A stretch of DNA of 64,000 nucleotides from Thermolongibacillus altinsuensis (GTDB taxonomy: Bacteria > Bacillota > Bacilli > Bacillales > Anoxybacillaceae): the NCBI RefSeq assembly GCF_004341205.1, contig NZ_SLUL01000007.1:62001-126000 (forward strand), in the 5' to 3' direction. Below are positions 63,918 to 64,000 of this stretch, in pieces; the stretch's first letter is position 1, and each line of letters begins with the position of its first letter. The position numbers and the translations under genes are program-made. The notes beneath the pieces were generated by a model. The model was not told the origin of the DNA and made no database searches. It saw only the letters and a program-made list of their open reading frames with translations.

Positions 63918-64000
63918 GGTTGGACGCTGATGTTTGATCATGATTCGATCGCTATGAAATGTATAAACCAATTTTTAATGGTAAAATTTTTATAATATAG

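Overview
The window reads as chromosome of a moderately thermophilic, spore-forming Bacillaceae, most likely Anoxybacillus or a close Geobacillus relative. The grounds are protein similarity recalled from B. subtilis/Geobacillus families, low-to-middle GC, frequent TTG/GTG starts behind strong AGGAGG-type ribosome sites, two SAM (S-box) riboswitches over a B. subtilis-style methionine-salvage cluster, sporulation genes and a Bacillus-type PHA cluster. No tRNA, rRNA, CRISPR array, prophage or intact transposase was seen.

Layout. 1-8 kb: the end of an RND exporter, an oligoendopeptidase F gene broken by an exact 20-bp tandem duplication, an APC-family amino-acid transporter with a hairpin-bearing leader, a KinD-like histidine kinase coupled to a ZIP metal transporter, and a DMT exporter. 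8-18.5 kb: methionine salvage, with mtnWXBD (minus) and mtnKA (plus) each behind a SAM riboswitch, mtnE and mtnU between them, then a KinE-like four-PAS kinase. 19-23 kb: lutABC lactate oxidation with LutR and candidate operators. 23-28 kb: a B12-binding radical SAM protein, a stand-alone PTS-like IIC next to a lactate-dehydrogenase-like enzyme led by three tiny coupled ORFs, and a DUF3905-like protein. 28-35.4 kb: an alpha-glucoside operon (LacI regulator, GH65 phosphorylase, beta-phosphoglucomutase, binding protein, two permeases). 35.5-41.3 kb: a chemoreceptor, a CdaR-type regulator and GlcD/GlcF glycolate oxidase. 41.4-45 kb: the PHA cluster (phaC, phaB, phaR against phaQ, phaP, phaJ). 45-55 kb: ferritin, a TerC protein under a yybP-ykoY (Mn2+) riboswitch, a cationic amino-acid transporter, an SLH-anchored phosphodiester glycosidase, an acetate-type symporter pair, a split ThrE exporter and an alpha/beta SASP. 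55.4-59.2 kb: RsgI-SigI and a divergent secreted DUF5667-like repeat protein. 59.3-64 kb: a probable spore-coat cluster with two kinase-fold proteins, a glycosyltransferase, and acidic Asp/Ser-rich proteins, one of them a truncated duplicate.

Most unusual points: (1) a 225-bp cloverleaf-forming repeat occurs twice, once in the mtnW leader between the SAM riboswitch terminator and the start codon, once between the HipA-like gene and a beheaded coat-protein copy; (2) the extracellular C-terminus of RsgI ends in a 30-residue segment matching the C-terminal tail of the ferritin encoded 10 kb away (22 of 30 residues identical by eye); (3) sigI and the DUF5667-like gene share a CGACAAAAA-N14/15-CGAAT promoter pattern, suggesting one small SigI regulon; (4) the 59-64 kb cluster combines kinases, a glycosyltransferase and Ser/Asp-rich proteins, a candidate spore-surface modification system.
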